A DNA stretch of 64,000 nt from contig QNGE01002386.1 of NCBI GenBank assembly GCA_008508345.1, positions 52,345-116,344 on the forward strand, in the 5' to 3' direction. Of the stretch, positions 37,915 through 48,345 are shown piece by piece. Within the stretch, counting starts at the first letter, position 1, and every line of letters begins with the position of its first letter. Below the pieces are notes generated by a model, which saw only the letters and a list, made by a program, of their open reading frames with translations, made no database searches and was not told where the DNA came from. Position numbers and translations under genes: made by a program. The DNA is from Paragonimus westermani. Taxonomy: Eukaryota > Platyhelminthes > Trematoda > Plagiorchiida > Troglotrematidae.

Positions 37915-38540
37915 ATCGTGGGCTTTATTGATTGTGGGCCAAGGGAGATTAAGTGAACACACGTACTTCTGAGCGCGGAGATCAGCCTGTGTAATCAGTT
38001 ACTAATGACCCTAACAGCAGTCAGCAGCGGCAACCTCGCTAATAATGATCGATTTTTGACACTTCGTAGACAACCTGAAAAGTATCGTTCTGGCTGATAG
38101 AATGATTGCAATCGCTCAAAAGTTCGAAAGTTGCGCTTGAAACCGTTTTAACCTCACCACAGTTCCACCACGCAGGATGATATTCACGCATTCTGTCAGC
38201 AATTGCCTTGTGTTACGACCAATATATGATGCTCGACACGGAGAAAAAAATGAGTACACACAACTGGCTGTAGAACAGGGGAGTTTGTTTTTATGATGTG
38301 AGATGATAACAGGTTTCGAACGGAAACTCGCACACAGATGAACGACAAGGTAGATTGATTCGACTGATTTTCTGAGCTTTCTTGGGGTAACTTCGGCCAC
38401 GGGCTCTCCCTTGGAAGTTCGACTGATAAGTGCAAGTTTCATACTCACAGAAAGTGACTTAAGTTCCAACTCTACTGCCCGTACCGTCCTCTGAACAAAA
38501 GGCCTTGTGTAACCATACTGCACGAACACTAATTATGGGA
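37915..38540 (-). pseudogene. Penelope-like element fragment: linker and GIY-YIG endonuclease, minus strand
   Basis: From 38,529 downward the frame reads QYGYTRPFVQRTV, then TPRKLRKSVESIYLVVHLCA and SFRSKPVIISHHKNKLPCST, the linker to the endonuclease. The GIY-YIG core follows as SCVYSFFSPCRASYIGRNTR, with GIY as CVY and an intact YIG. After a stop near 38,116 another frame continues with TFQVVYEVSKNRSLLARLPL and STCVHLISLGPQS, matching the usual C terminus of this protein. It is closer in style to the 21 kb copy than to the 42 kb copy. The RT region is missing. Confidence 0.8.
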
Positions 38541-41500
38541 AATCTAGCCCAACTCATAAGGTATCAGGTGTGCAGACTCTTAATGCCTTACCACCAAGAC
38601 ATCGATAAGGTTCTACTTTTCATACACCAGAACATAAGTGCCATAGTGATTGTAATGGCCACCACAAGTCCGTGTTATATAAAGTTTCCGTTAAATCGAA
38701 AACTCCTCTCTCTTTAATGTGCCATATCAGTCGTTGTTCTGTGTGAATTTAATACTGCTACATATTGAGTTAAAAATTGCCGTAACACAATTCATGTTAT
38801 ACTCCTCAATGGCAGCGCAAAAATACCGTCGAAATATTGTTTATGAAGTGCATACTGTTCAACAGTTACGCTCAGTAGATTAGTTAGTCTCCAGTTTGTT
38901 AATGGAAACGTCAGCTAACTGGCGACCTGGTGGCTAGCCCACTGCTACCCCATCTCCGTCTATCTATAGACCACATTGTTGAGCCTAAACTGAACGTCAC
39001 TAGCAAAAACACCAGCAGTTCTCTCATCTCATCCACTAGGTTGCCTGCGTTTTTGCTGTACTGTTCGATACACTCGAATAGGTAGTCTCTTGCGTCTTGT
39101 ACAGACACGTTCGTACATGGTGAAAAGAGATCGAGTGAGAACATTCCTGTTTTTTAGGTGCAGGTCGGATTACATCAATGAGTTGAAACGTGTCCCGGAA
39201 ACAGTTTTGCTGAGTGCTACCTGACAGGTTCGCACAATTTGACGAACCCTTTGTTCAGACCATGTTAACGTGAGTTGCACATATCTAAAATGGTTCTCAA
39301 CAGCAAACCTCTGTCCATTTTAGATAGGCTTAGGGATTATTGTTCCAGTAGGACGGATGCGTGTGAAAGTGACCGGATCAATTATCCCCCTCCATTTTAT
39401 TCGGCGTTACGCTTTAAATGTCATCTTTTCTGTAGTTCCTGCCATGTTCTTCTCCGTATTCACCTTCATGGATTTTAAATTATCAGCTAGTATATCGACC
39501 AATTTATTAACGCAATCGAGTCCGTTCCTCATTTACTCCGTTCGTAACCTTTATTAGCTGTGTCTCTGACTTACACTGGTTACTGCTTTCATGTTTGCTG
39601 AATTGTAACTAGCCTGATGATCGAACACAGAAACCAAGTCTTGTTCGCTACTTTATCGTCTTCATGATTTCTGTGGGCATTTTCGGGCAAATTGAACGAA
39701 TGTAGAATGGGCGTTTAACGCACACACAATCAAACGAACAGACATGAGGCCTGACATTGACTACATTTACTTACTTGATAAGAAGTCACTTGACCATTAG
39801 TTTTATACTTCTATATTCACGCTTAGGAAAATGTCTGATGTCGTTAACAACCGTGTTTCACAAGTGTCTTCGATCCAGTAGAGAACCGAAACAACCAAGA
39901 ATTAAAACAAACGTCTGATTACGCTAAAGAGTTCAACGTGAACATGCAATAACCAAAACCGAGTGAACTTGAAATTGTTGTTTATCGTTTGATGCAATCC
40001 TAACCCGGTCAGTGAAACAGAAACCGTTTGTGTCAACGTAGTCTTGCTCAAAAGCTGTAGACGAGCTCCAGCTTTTTTCACAGAAAAGTCACTGCATACA
40101 TGGGAAAAAGGTGGCATTTCGCTTCCTCAAATATCGGGTGGATTTACCAATACAGTTATAGAGGTGGCCAAAACTCTGAATAAAGCATACACAGATGCAC
40201 ATGACCACAAATCAAGGGCAATTTTTTAGTAAATACTTCAGCTAAGCAGAATTACCTGAAATTTTAACGCAAGTTTGGGTCGTTATATCGATTTGAGCAG
40301 CTCATAAATTAATCGATCCAGACGTGATATCTTCTGTTTTTGGATAAATGAAACAGCTGAATTAGTGCAGCCGCCAGTAGAGTCTGTTTATCGCATCTTA
40401 TTAATCGCTTGTCAACCAAAAACCTGGAAATGATTCACAGTCTCACCTCTTGTTAAAACTAGATGCAGAGGTTGCCCATCGTTGATTTTAGTAGTATCTA
40501 AAGCAGTGGAGAGTCTACTGAATGGCCGTATCTAGGCAAAAGTTGCAGATCCCATACTTATCAATAACGGGTGGCATGACTTTCGCAAGGACTATTCATG
40601 TGTTACGAAGTAATCGGTGGCTTGTGACTGCTGACGCAGGCCTAGTAATAAATATGAGTTATCTTGATTCTTCCGAAGTCCTTGGCAGAGATGTTCATTG
40701 CACCTTGCTAAGGAAGGTATGTTGGTGTGACTTCGATGTGCGTTTGCTCACAGGACTTGAACTTATTTAACCGAACCAAGGCTCAACATTAAGGTGAATA
40801 GGTAGCTGACAAAGAATTCTTCTACCAACAGTGGTATCCAGTAAAGACCGAACTTAGGAGTTTCGTCTTTTATTCATGTGGTTTTTGAACTACTCAATAT
40901 CGTCATGTCACCGATAATGTTTCACATAACGATCCAAAACCCCGGAGAGCTCCACAATGTAGAGGAAAATGTGGGGGGGCTTAGAGAGCATTTTGGATTA
41001 CTTAAACCAGTGTTCCAAAAAACAACTTACCTTTCAATGGCAGTAAATTCAGTCATATGCAATCGCTACCAAAACCGTGTTGATTACTGCCCCGATGACA
41101 AAAAATACTTGTATCAGTATGAAGAACAAACAGAAATGCCATGGTAACAGGCATTTTGAGACTGTATACAAAATGCATAGTTGTGGTTTGATCTGAAACC
41201 TTTAAGGAAGAGTTTGTGAAACAATCTACCTTCAATTGTTTCCCACTAGGTTCGCTTCAACAGTCCTTCCTTATGTGGAAACGAACACACACGCCGGTCA
41301 TCTTCACACTGAAAAGATTTGGTACTCATCCAGTGTTCACAGACGAACTGTTAGGAGAATTTTAGGGCCCGAAAACATTATCTACTCAGAATTGTGAATT
41401 AAATGCAGACATCTCAGACAAGACTTGATTCTTACACACAAACTACTCCCCCACTCAAGTGAACCTGGATTACTGAACAGACGGGTTACTTTGCAAACAG

Positions 41501-42440
41501 AACTGTTTCATAGATAAGGTCGATTCATATTGGAACACCACTTATCACTGGTGAATCAGCTAAGCGTTTTAAAATTGTGTTCCATCGTCACACACCTGAG
41601 ATACATTCTGGCTGCCCAGTTTCACAGGCCAGTAAATGTGCACGTCTAGCAAAATGTTACATCTGTGTTTCAGTGCTCCAGGCTGATATAATTTGAGGGT
41701 GGCCACTACTTTGAATTTTCTGTTTATTTGGCCTGTTTATTTTCAATGTATACCTACAAACCGTTCAAAATATCCTTTTTTTCAGAAACGGAGACATACA
41801 AGTGATTGTATTTGTCTCTCATAGAACAGCTTATGGACCTATGAACTTATGTTCACATAGTTCACGAAAAGTGAACGTTCACTTTTCCACTTAACACCGA
41901 CGGCTTTATCGAGACAGTAATATGGTGATTCATAGTCTCATGCCCAACTAACGTTAGCTGGCTGCAATTCAGCAACCCTTTCAAATTATCGTATGGTGTG
42001 TATTTAATTACCAACAGCTAACTGCATAAGTTAATACTTGTGAACAAGTTCATTAGTACTGCCATAAGATCACGCTATTTCTGTTGTTTCAGCTGTTGCT
42101 TTGGCATTCGTTTGTTTTCTTTCTCGATGCAATATGGTGAGTTATGAATCGGGTTGGTGTGCTGTTGTTTACCAATTTACAACAGTATCAAGTGATGTGA
42201 ACTTGGTACATAAATCCGTCTGCTTCCTTGGGTACCCGACTGCTTGCTCACCACATATATACTTACGCACACGCGTACAATTATGTATATATATGGAGAG
42301 TTATCGAAACAGGGGGCATACTGAGTGATGAAGGATTTGTTATGACGTTTCAAATCCACACTAGGATCGGTTATCAAACAAATAAATGTGTTGGAATGAG
42401 ATTGTCCTGCCGTTCGCAGTGTACCCCTGTCGGTCAGCCT
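38541..42440. other. Region between two Penelope relics, no supported gene
   Basis: The two Penelope-like pieces that flank it lie on the same strand, RT-bearing on the high side, but belong to different-looking lineages, so this is not simply an insertion into one element. Only the palindrome at 41,866-41,887 stands out. Confidence 0.45.
41866..41887. repeat. 22-bp perfect palindrome
   Basis: The half site is GAAAAGTGAAC, followed directly by its reverse complement GTTCACTTTTC with no spacer. It could be a dimeric protein-binding site or chance. No gene was found next to it. Confidence 0.85.
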
Positions 42441-43640
42441 TCATTCGTTTTTCCTTTCAGTGTCAACGATGCTGACGTAGTGGCTGTTTATATCTACGTG
42501 TCGATTGAACGAACTCCGCGAATAGAGAGCTTCCAGTGCAAGCAGGTTCCCTTCCATTTTTGCCCGCGCGACCAATTTCGCATGGTTTATGTTGACCTGT
42601 GTCCTATGTCCGCGCAGTGGTGCCACAGTTGTGATCTAGGGTCGGCTCGCCGCATTGCTAATTTGCTTTTGGGCACGCGTACGGGCAGTTGTTTGTCTGT
42701 CTACCCCACACACTGTTGGTCACACCCGAGGCATAGAAGCGCGTAGACCGCACCAGACTGTTCGTGTAGATCTGCGTGATCCACAGCGTTCATCAGAGCT
42801 GAACGGGGTGTTGAGTTTGGCTCGTGTGATATTTGGATGCCCAGTGGTTGTACTGCTTCAGATGTGTCGTGAATACGTGGCAGTCATTCGTGTTCTGGGT
42901 TTTGCATGTTCGCTTCTTGTGGAAACCACTGGGGTACCCACTGGAAGAGAACAGTTTGAAAAGGTGCCTCTGTTTTCGTCTTCTGAGTTTGGGCTAGCTA
43001 TAATGCCTGTCTGTACGTCGAAAAAATGTTCGCACGCAGCTTCTGGTTTGACAGGCTGGATGATTGTTATCGAATCTGAGAAATACCTCAGTTGTTATCG
43101 ATTTACGATAGACAGTGGTTCCAATTTGCCATCAGGTCGTCTTATGAACAATACATAGAGAAACGATAGGCGTGAGGTCTCTTGTTCTTCACGTATAAGA
43201 GTTATCACGTCTATTACGTTATTCAAACAGTTGTGGAACTGATCAAGCTGGGTCCGAAGTAAAACAACACATATCCAAGCCACACCTTAGGTTTAAATGT
43301 GTGGAATGTTCAGATTCGAAATGTTTCATTACGGCCTCTGCAAGTAATCCCAATATAGGTGAGCCCATTGGTATGCTTCTCTTCTGCAAGTAGACTCGGC
43401 CGCCAAATTGTTGGTAAGTTTGCATGCATAGTTCTACTAACTGAATCAATTCCTTTGGAGAGAGAGATTCTTCCTGTTGTGGAGGCTGTCTTCTTCAATT
43501 ATAAGGTGCTTCGGACTTTCTACGGCAGCGTTCTCCGGTACGTTAGTGAAAAGCGACGTAACATCGAAGAAAACTAGTGCATCATCTTCTTCCAGTTCTA
43601 TTCTCAGCTGTTTTGTTTCGTGCGAGCCGTGTGTACGTGT
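42441..43640 (-). pseudogene. Penelope-like retroelement: RT (from the palm on) and GIY-YIG endonuclease
   Basis: Read from 43,640 downward: LEEDDALVFFDVTSLFTNVP (RT palm, first catalytic Asp in FDVTSLF), EEDSLHNRKNLS, a one-base frame change near 43,455, SPKELIQLVELCMQTYQQFG, IPMGSPILGLLAEAVMKHFE (the MGSP motif, 43,358-43,372), and KVWLGYV where YVDD should be (reads YVLF). Then REEQETSRLSFLYVLFIRRP, TVYRKSITTEVFLRFDNNHP, RSCVRTFFRR and HLFKLFSSSGYPSGF lead to the endonuclease: SGAVYALLCLGCDQQCVG, KLAMRRADPRSQLWHHCADI, and ALEALYSRSSFNRHVDINSH. The catalytic YVDD is destroyed and there are several frameshifts and stops. Two overlapping long open frames on the plus strand here (42,228-43,158) are shadows of this relic. 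Confidence 0.88.
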
Positions 43641-44542
43641 GGACTATAGTGTGCAGCACATGAGAGGTTCTTGCTTTTAGATGGACCTTTACTGACACGC
43701 CTTGTTAAAAAAAATATATTTTATACTACTTTGGTGCAATGTTCTCTGTAATCTTGTGATGACGTAACTCACGCGAACCTTAAACGTTGGTGCTTTTTAG
43801 TTCCCAATGAGTAAAAATTTTGAGTTCAGTGGTGTAGAAATTACTGATTATATTCATTTGTCATTCGGCCATTTCATTCTCAATGATACTTATCGTTGAC
43901 TGATGTTCTTGTGTTTCTCAGTTTGCTTAGCTAAATAACGAGTTATTATACCAGACCTCTTTAGGTCAGTTAAAATGCACTGGCATAACTATCAGGTTTT
44001 CTGTGCATTTCATGAGTTTTAAAAGGTGCAAAATGATAAATTAAATTTTCAGCTCTACACAGAATATGACTTTATAAACTCGAAACTGCCTACTACCTTG
44101 GTATACTAGTCCACACTGTTGCACTGTCGGTTGTTGTTTAAAGTCTTATTTAGCGTAAACAATACTGTGTGCTCCAACTCGGAAAAGACCTGTCAGTTAT
44201 GATTTGATTCAATTCGGTAAATATACTGAACTGTTCTGCTGCTAGCCTATGGGTGCTTCATGATATGCAGGAGTGGCAAGACCACGCCCTACAGTTTTGT
44301 TTTCTGAGTTCGTGACTCAAATGAACTTGTCCGTGCGACTGGATGTCAGGCTGATATGGTCCATAAAAATTATGTTCATTTTGAATTCTTCCTCTATAGA
44401 TGATGAAGCGTAATATGTATTGGTAAGTAGTACCTTTCCCCTTGTAATATTTTTTGGTTTTCCCTCCTCCCTCACTGGAGGAACGTTAGAAGCTGATGGC
44501 TGGTATGTTATATTTTTACAAAACATGTGCTAAAACACTTAC
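43641..44542. other. Intergenic, no supported gene
   Basis: The N-terminal RT region of the Penelope relic would be expected just above 43,640 but is not readable, so the element seems 5'-truncated or decayed here. Confidence 0.45.
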
Positions 44543-44583
44543 GCACTGATGATGTCACCTCGCCTGGTGATAAAACGTTTGCA
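44543..44583 (+). ncRNA. Hammerhead-like motif of Penelope terminal-repeat type, probably inactive
   Basis: GCA then CTGATGA (44546-44552) is followed by a hairpin, GTCACC (44554-44559) with GGTGAT (44566-44571), then AAAACG and TTTGC, so stem I could pair GCA with TGC. Minimal hammerheads with this layout and a nearly absent stem III have been described in Penelope-like elements. An extra T lies before stem II and A replaces G12, so either it is a decayed ribozyme or the likeness is fortuitous. No element body was found joined to it. Confidence 0.35.
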
Positions 44584-45659
44584 ACCTAAATGCCAAGCTC
44601 GGTGAACATATCAACACCAAAATCTAACACCTCAGTTTGAAATTCTTACTGAATAATTACTAGATGTTTATTCCGTAAATGTGTATAATTTGTTGCGTTA
44701 GCCAGCCGAATATATCTAACGTCACCATCCGCTGTGTTTGTTAACACTGCAACTGAATAATCCCGAATTGCTCCTCCACAGTTGAACTTCAGTCGCCAAA
44801 TAGTGGTCATTTTTTCCTGCAATTTGTAAAGCTCTACAGAGAAGTCGGAATTCATTAAGTCAGGTGAGCATGATGAACAATTGTGCTCAGTGGATTCGTA
44901 TGAAGTTGACTGGTCAACGCTTCCTTTGATAAATCCATGTTAGGTGAAGCCATATGTGTGATGATATCCTCTTGCTGAAACTACATGCATGGATTGACTT
45001 TCAAATCCGGTCAATGTTGAGCGCTATATGCGTTAGCAGTATTGTCTTGATCCGCTCCAAAAATGTGTTGCCCCCCTATGAGATTAGACTCAACTATGCT
45101 GAACATCTAACTGGATACGTTCGTACCACACAATTTATAAGGTGCAATGGTGTTACGACTTCACGCAACTCCAAGAAAACCATCACGTAACCTCAAGTTA
45201 CAGTAGTGTGGTCTGTTGAGCAGAACACACAGTCTTCATTATTAGTGGTAGGCATGCTGAACGTCGAATCCGTATTGGTACATCACATACCCGGCAGATG
45301 TTAGTAGATAAAAACGACCGCTTGTGATCTGCTTTGTCACCTTGCTACCGGTGTTTCCGAGTACTTGCTTTTGTGACCAACAAGGTGGATGATGGTTGCC
45401 CAGGATGAAAACTGCGTCTGAAATAGATATTGTCTCTGGCATTTTACAAATTGCATTAGTACCAGCATTTCACTTCTGGTGACCTGATAGATTCCGTAAT
45501 GTTTTATTAGTTACAGCTATCACAAATAATAAAAAATTCTCCAGCTTCCTAACCATAGTACCGTTTCATTTGAAAAATCACTTGCGCCAATGTCTGAAAG
45601 TTATTCACTGACAACCACGTATCCCACACCGCTGAGACGGGAAATGATCATGTCCTTAG
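44584..45659. other. Intergenic, no supported gene
   Basis: Possible remains of Gypsy RNase H would be expected toward the right end, below the RT relic, but I could not read any motif. Confidence 0.4.
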
Positions 45660-46285
45660 GAAAATCTTAAGGATTCTTCATACTGTGGAGTCCAAGAAAA
45701 CCATATTTTCACCGAGTAAGGCACAAAGTGTTGCGGTAGTGTACGTCAAATCACTGACAAGTCGTCACCAACAAGACGTTGATCCGAGAAAATTGGCCAG
45801 GATTGGATTTTCTTGATGTTACTTGGCCCGTTGATCATCCTTTGATTTTCCGCGGGCAGTCGTGTCATGCAGTCAGAGCGTGAACTTACGGGGAATGAGG
45901 TCTCGCGGACTTGGAGTCCGACTGGAGCTTTTACTGATCTGAGCAGTATCGTCTGAAACTTAAGTAGGCTACTGTGACTTGCGAAAGTTGTTTTAGCTTG
46001 ATCAGCTGAATCATCTCTGATCTGTGAGCATCTGGAAGATTCATGTAGGGTGTTGAATAACTCACTCGATCAGAGGTGCCTAATGACTAGCCGGCAGCGA
46101 GGACTGAAAAGACACCCCACCTTGTTTTTTGTTTATGGCAGCGGTAATCTACGCAAAATTGAAGACGACATATTTCTTCACTAGTATTTTTGGGATAACC
46201 TGCGATGACCTTCACCAGTAAGTATATTTTTCAGAGCATCTTCTGAATCCACTTGTGTATTTCCTGCCGGAAGTGGGAAGGTATT
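45660..46285 (-). pseudogene. Gypsy-type reverse transcriptase relic
   Basis: On the minus strand, in changing frames: PSHFRQEIHKWIQKML (46,234-46,281; the pre-palm segment), LQFCVDYRCHKQKTRWGVFS (46,100-46,165; matches the RFCVDYR-LN motif), AKTTFASHSSLLKFQTILLR then SVKAPVGLQ (45,905-46,005; matches K-AF-T--GL--F---PFG---AP--FQ), and GPSNIKKIQSWP followed by LVSDLTYTTATLCALLGENM (thumb). The YxDD box was not found. It has many stops and frame changes. The lineage differs from the CsRn1-like copy at 52.6 kb. Confidence 0.7.
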
Positions 46286-47744
46286 CCACTTAGAAGCACT
46301 CGAACATCCGCAATACATTAAGGCTAGTCTGAGCTCATTCTTTGTAGCTCCAAGCAAAGGCATTCCTAGGACGTGTCTGCTGACTCTTCTCAATTGATGC
46401 GCACCTTGGTGTTCACAATCTGCCTCAGGAGATGCTGTCAAACTGAAGATGGCAATTACTAGATCAGATCGTGTACCACTTACGTTAACCGTGTTCATCA
46501 AGGGTATTAACAAAGCAATAACGGGAGTTCTCTGTAACTCCGTTAGATAAAGCTAACTGTTTAACATACTGAACTGATCCACTCATGTGATGGCCTAAAA
46601 GTAGAACTTAGACATGATAATTAGTGTAAGTACAAATAGCTGCCTAGCAATTTCTAGTGATATGATGGCTGCTTCATCAGTTATCAAGAAGGAGACGCTT
46701 AGTATATTGAGGCGTTCCTTGTAAGCCTTCTTGTGGCAGTCCAGCAAATTTTGCAAGACAGAAGACATAATAAACATTCATGAAGCTACCGTGTTTATCA
46801 TTGTCGACAAAACAAATTCGCAAGATTTCACATGAATCCCTAACGACTTTGGGATGTGTGACAGTAACGTCAAAAATGGGAAGAAATAAGGCAGAGTTGT
46901 GACGATAAATCACCGTCTGGCTAAAAAGTCTTTTCTGTGATCTACGTCAATGAGTACCCAAGTCACCAGTTATTTGTGCAGGGCCGTCAAAGACCGATTT
47001 TTAAAGCGGTGAGCGTCGGACGTACCATTGTTAAGGCAAGCGAACGGGGTTATATGTACCATGAAACGCTACTTGTAAGCTGAGTGTTATAAACTTACAA
47101 GATATTGATCAGCAGGTTTCACCACTAAAATGCTTTTTTCCTCCGATCAAGAGTATAAATGGAACAAGATGGGACTTTTGTCCTTCCATTTTTAGCGGAA
47201 GCGAAATGTAAACTGAAAGACATCTTCCAGGCCCCAAAAAACAAATAACGTGATCGTAGCAGTTCTGTTGAATAATATCTCGCATGCGCAACCAAAAAGT
47301 TACAACCTCTGAAGTGTTAGCAACTCAGTCTGACGATTCACTATGTAAACTCTTATTCTATAACAAGCAATCTGCTACACATTTAGGATGACACCAGTTC
47401 TAACCTATATAAATTGTTTGAACAGGTGAAAAATTAGTTTTGTACGGACAAGTAGCTCACAAATGTCATCTTTGAATGAAGAAAAAAATGAATAAAGAAT
47501 AAAGAAAGAGAAAACCAGAATTTTCCTTCTCCTAAATCTACAGACTATTCACTCCAAAGCTAACTACGGTGCACTACAAGTGAATATGATAACCGTGTTT
47601 ATCAGGACGTCTATACATCAGTCGTGTGTTCGCAGTTTACAAAAGAGTGCGTATGTGATTCTGAAATTTCTTTTCCGTGTTTTCTGAGAGCATTCAGCAG
47701 CCTCCAGCCTTACGACCTGTGTAGATTCATTTCTATATTTCCAA
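46286..47744. other. Intergenic, no supported gene
   Basis: The minus-strand open frame at 46,181-46,513 runs in a different frame from the Gypsy RT relic it overlaps. The part above 46,286 may be the pre-RT segment but is unreadable. The rest shows nothing. Confidence 0.4.
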
Positions 47745-48013
47745 GTTGACCGTCACTGACATTTGATCGCGGCATTCGCATTCAGATAGACTCTTCAGTC
47801 AGCCGCTTTCGAAGAGAAGCACTAGACCCAAGTTTCGCTCTCGTTAGAACTCGTCGGTAATGCATATCCTTGCCACGGCCGGGATTTGAACTCCGGCCAC
47901 GCTTTGGATGAGGCAACCGTGTTAACCACTGCGCCATTCACCTCACATTAGGCACGACCGAATTATTAAATCTGAACGCCCAACCACTCTTGCTCGTGAG
48001 CAATGATCAGGTT
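47745..48013 (-). mobile_element. SINE copy, minus strand, near full length
   Basis: Read on the minus strand it starts with CCTGATCATTGCTCACGAG, then the A box (ATGGCGCAGTGG), TTGCCTCATCCAAAGCGTGG, the B box (GGAGTTCAAATCCCGG), the ribozyme region and the tail. The hammerhead box reads CCGACGA instead of CTGACGA, which removes the essential U4, and stem III is altered, so it should be inactive. It lies head to head with the copy starting at 48,131. Confidence 0.85.
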
Positions 48014-48130
48014 GCCGGATCGTCTCGAGAGGAGACACAGTAACTGTCCTGTTAACTCCAATCGATAACCCCGTGATTAAGACTTCCGAGATAGGTCGAA
48101 ATCACTGATCTCATTAAACCTGCAAGACGA

Positions 48131-48345
48131 TAATGTGAGGTCAATGGCGCAGTGGTCAACATGGTTGCTTTATCCAAAGCGTGGCCGGAGTTCAAATCTC
48201 GGCCGTGGCAAGGATATGCACTATTGACGAGCTCTAATGAGAGCGAAACTCGAGTCTAGTGCTTGTTTCCGAAAGAGGCTGGCTGCAAAATCTGTCTGAA
48301 TGCGGAGGCTGTGATCAAATTTGAATGATGTTCAACTTGAAGATA
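48131..48345 (+). mobile_element. SINE copy, plus strand, inverted partner of the 47.7 kb copy
   Basis: A box (TGGCGCAGTGG), TTATCCAAAGCGTGG, B box (GGAGTTCAAATCTCGG) and ribozyme region are clear. Stem I, stem II and GAAAC are kept, but the first core base is T (TTGACGA in place of CTGACGA). C3 pairs with G8 in the active site, so this copy should be inactive. It shares the CCAAAGCGTGG variant with the 47.7 kb copy, so both belong to one subfamily. Confidence 0.85.

Noticed and set aside
42228..43158. Two overlapping plus-strand open frames of 172 and 167 codons
   Set aside because: The minus strand of the same stretch carries Penelope-like RT and endonuclease motifs in order, so these frames are shadows of that relic.
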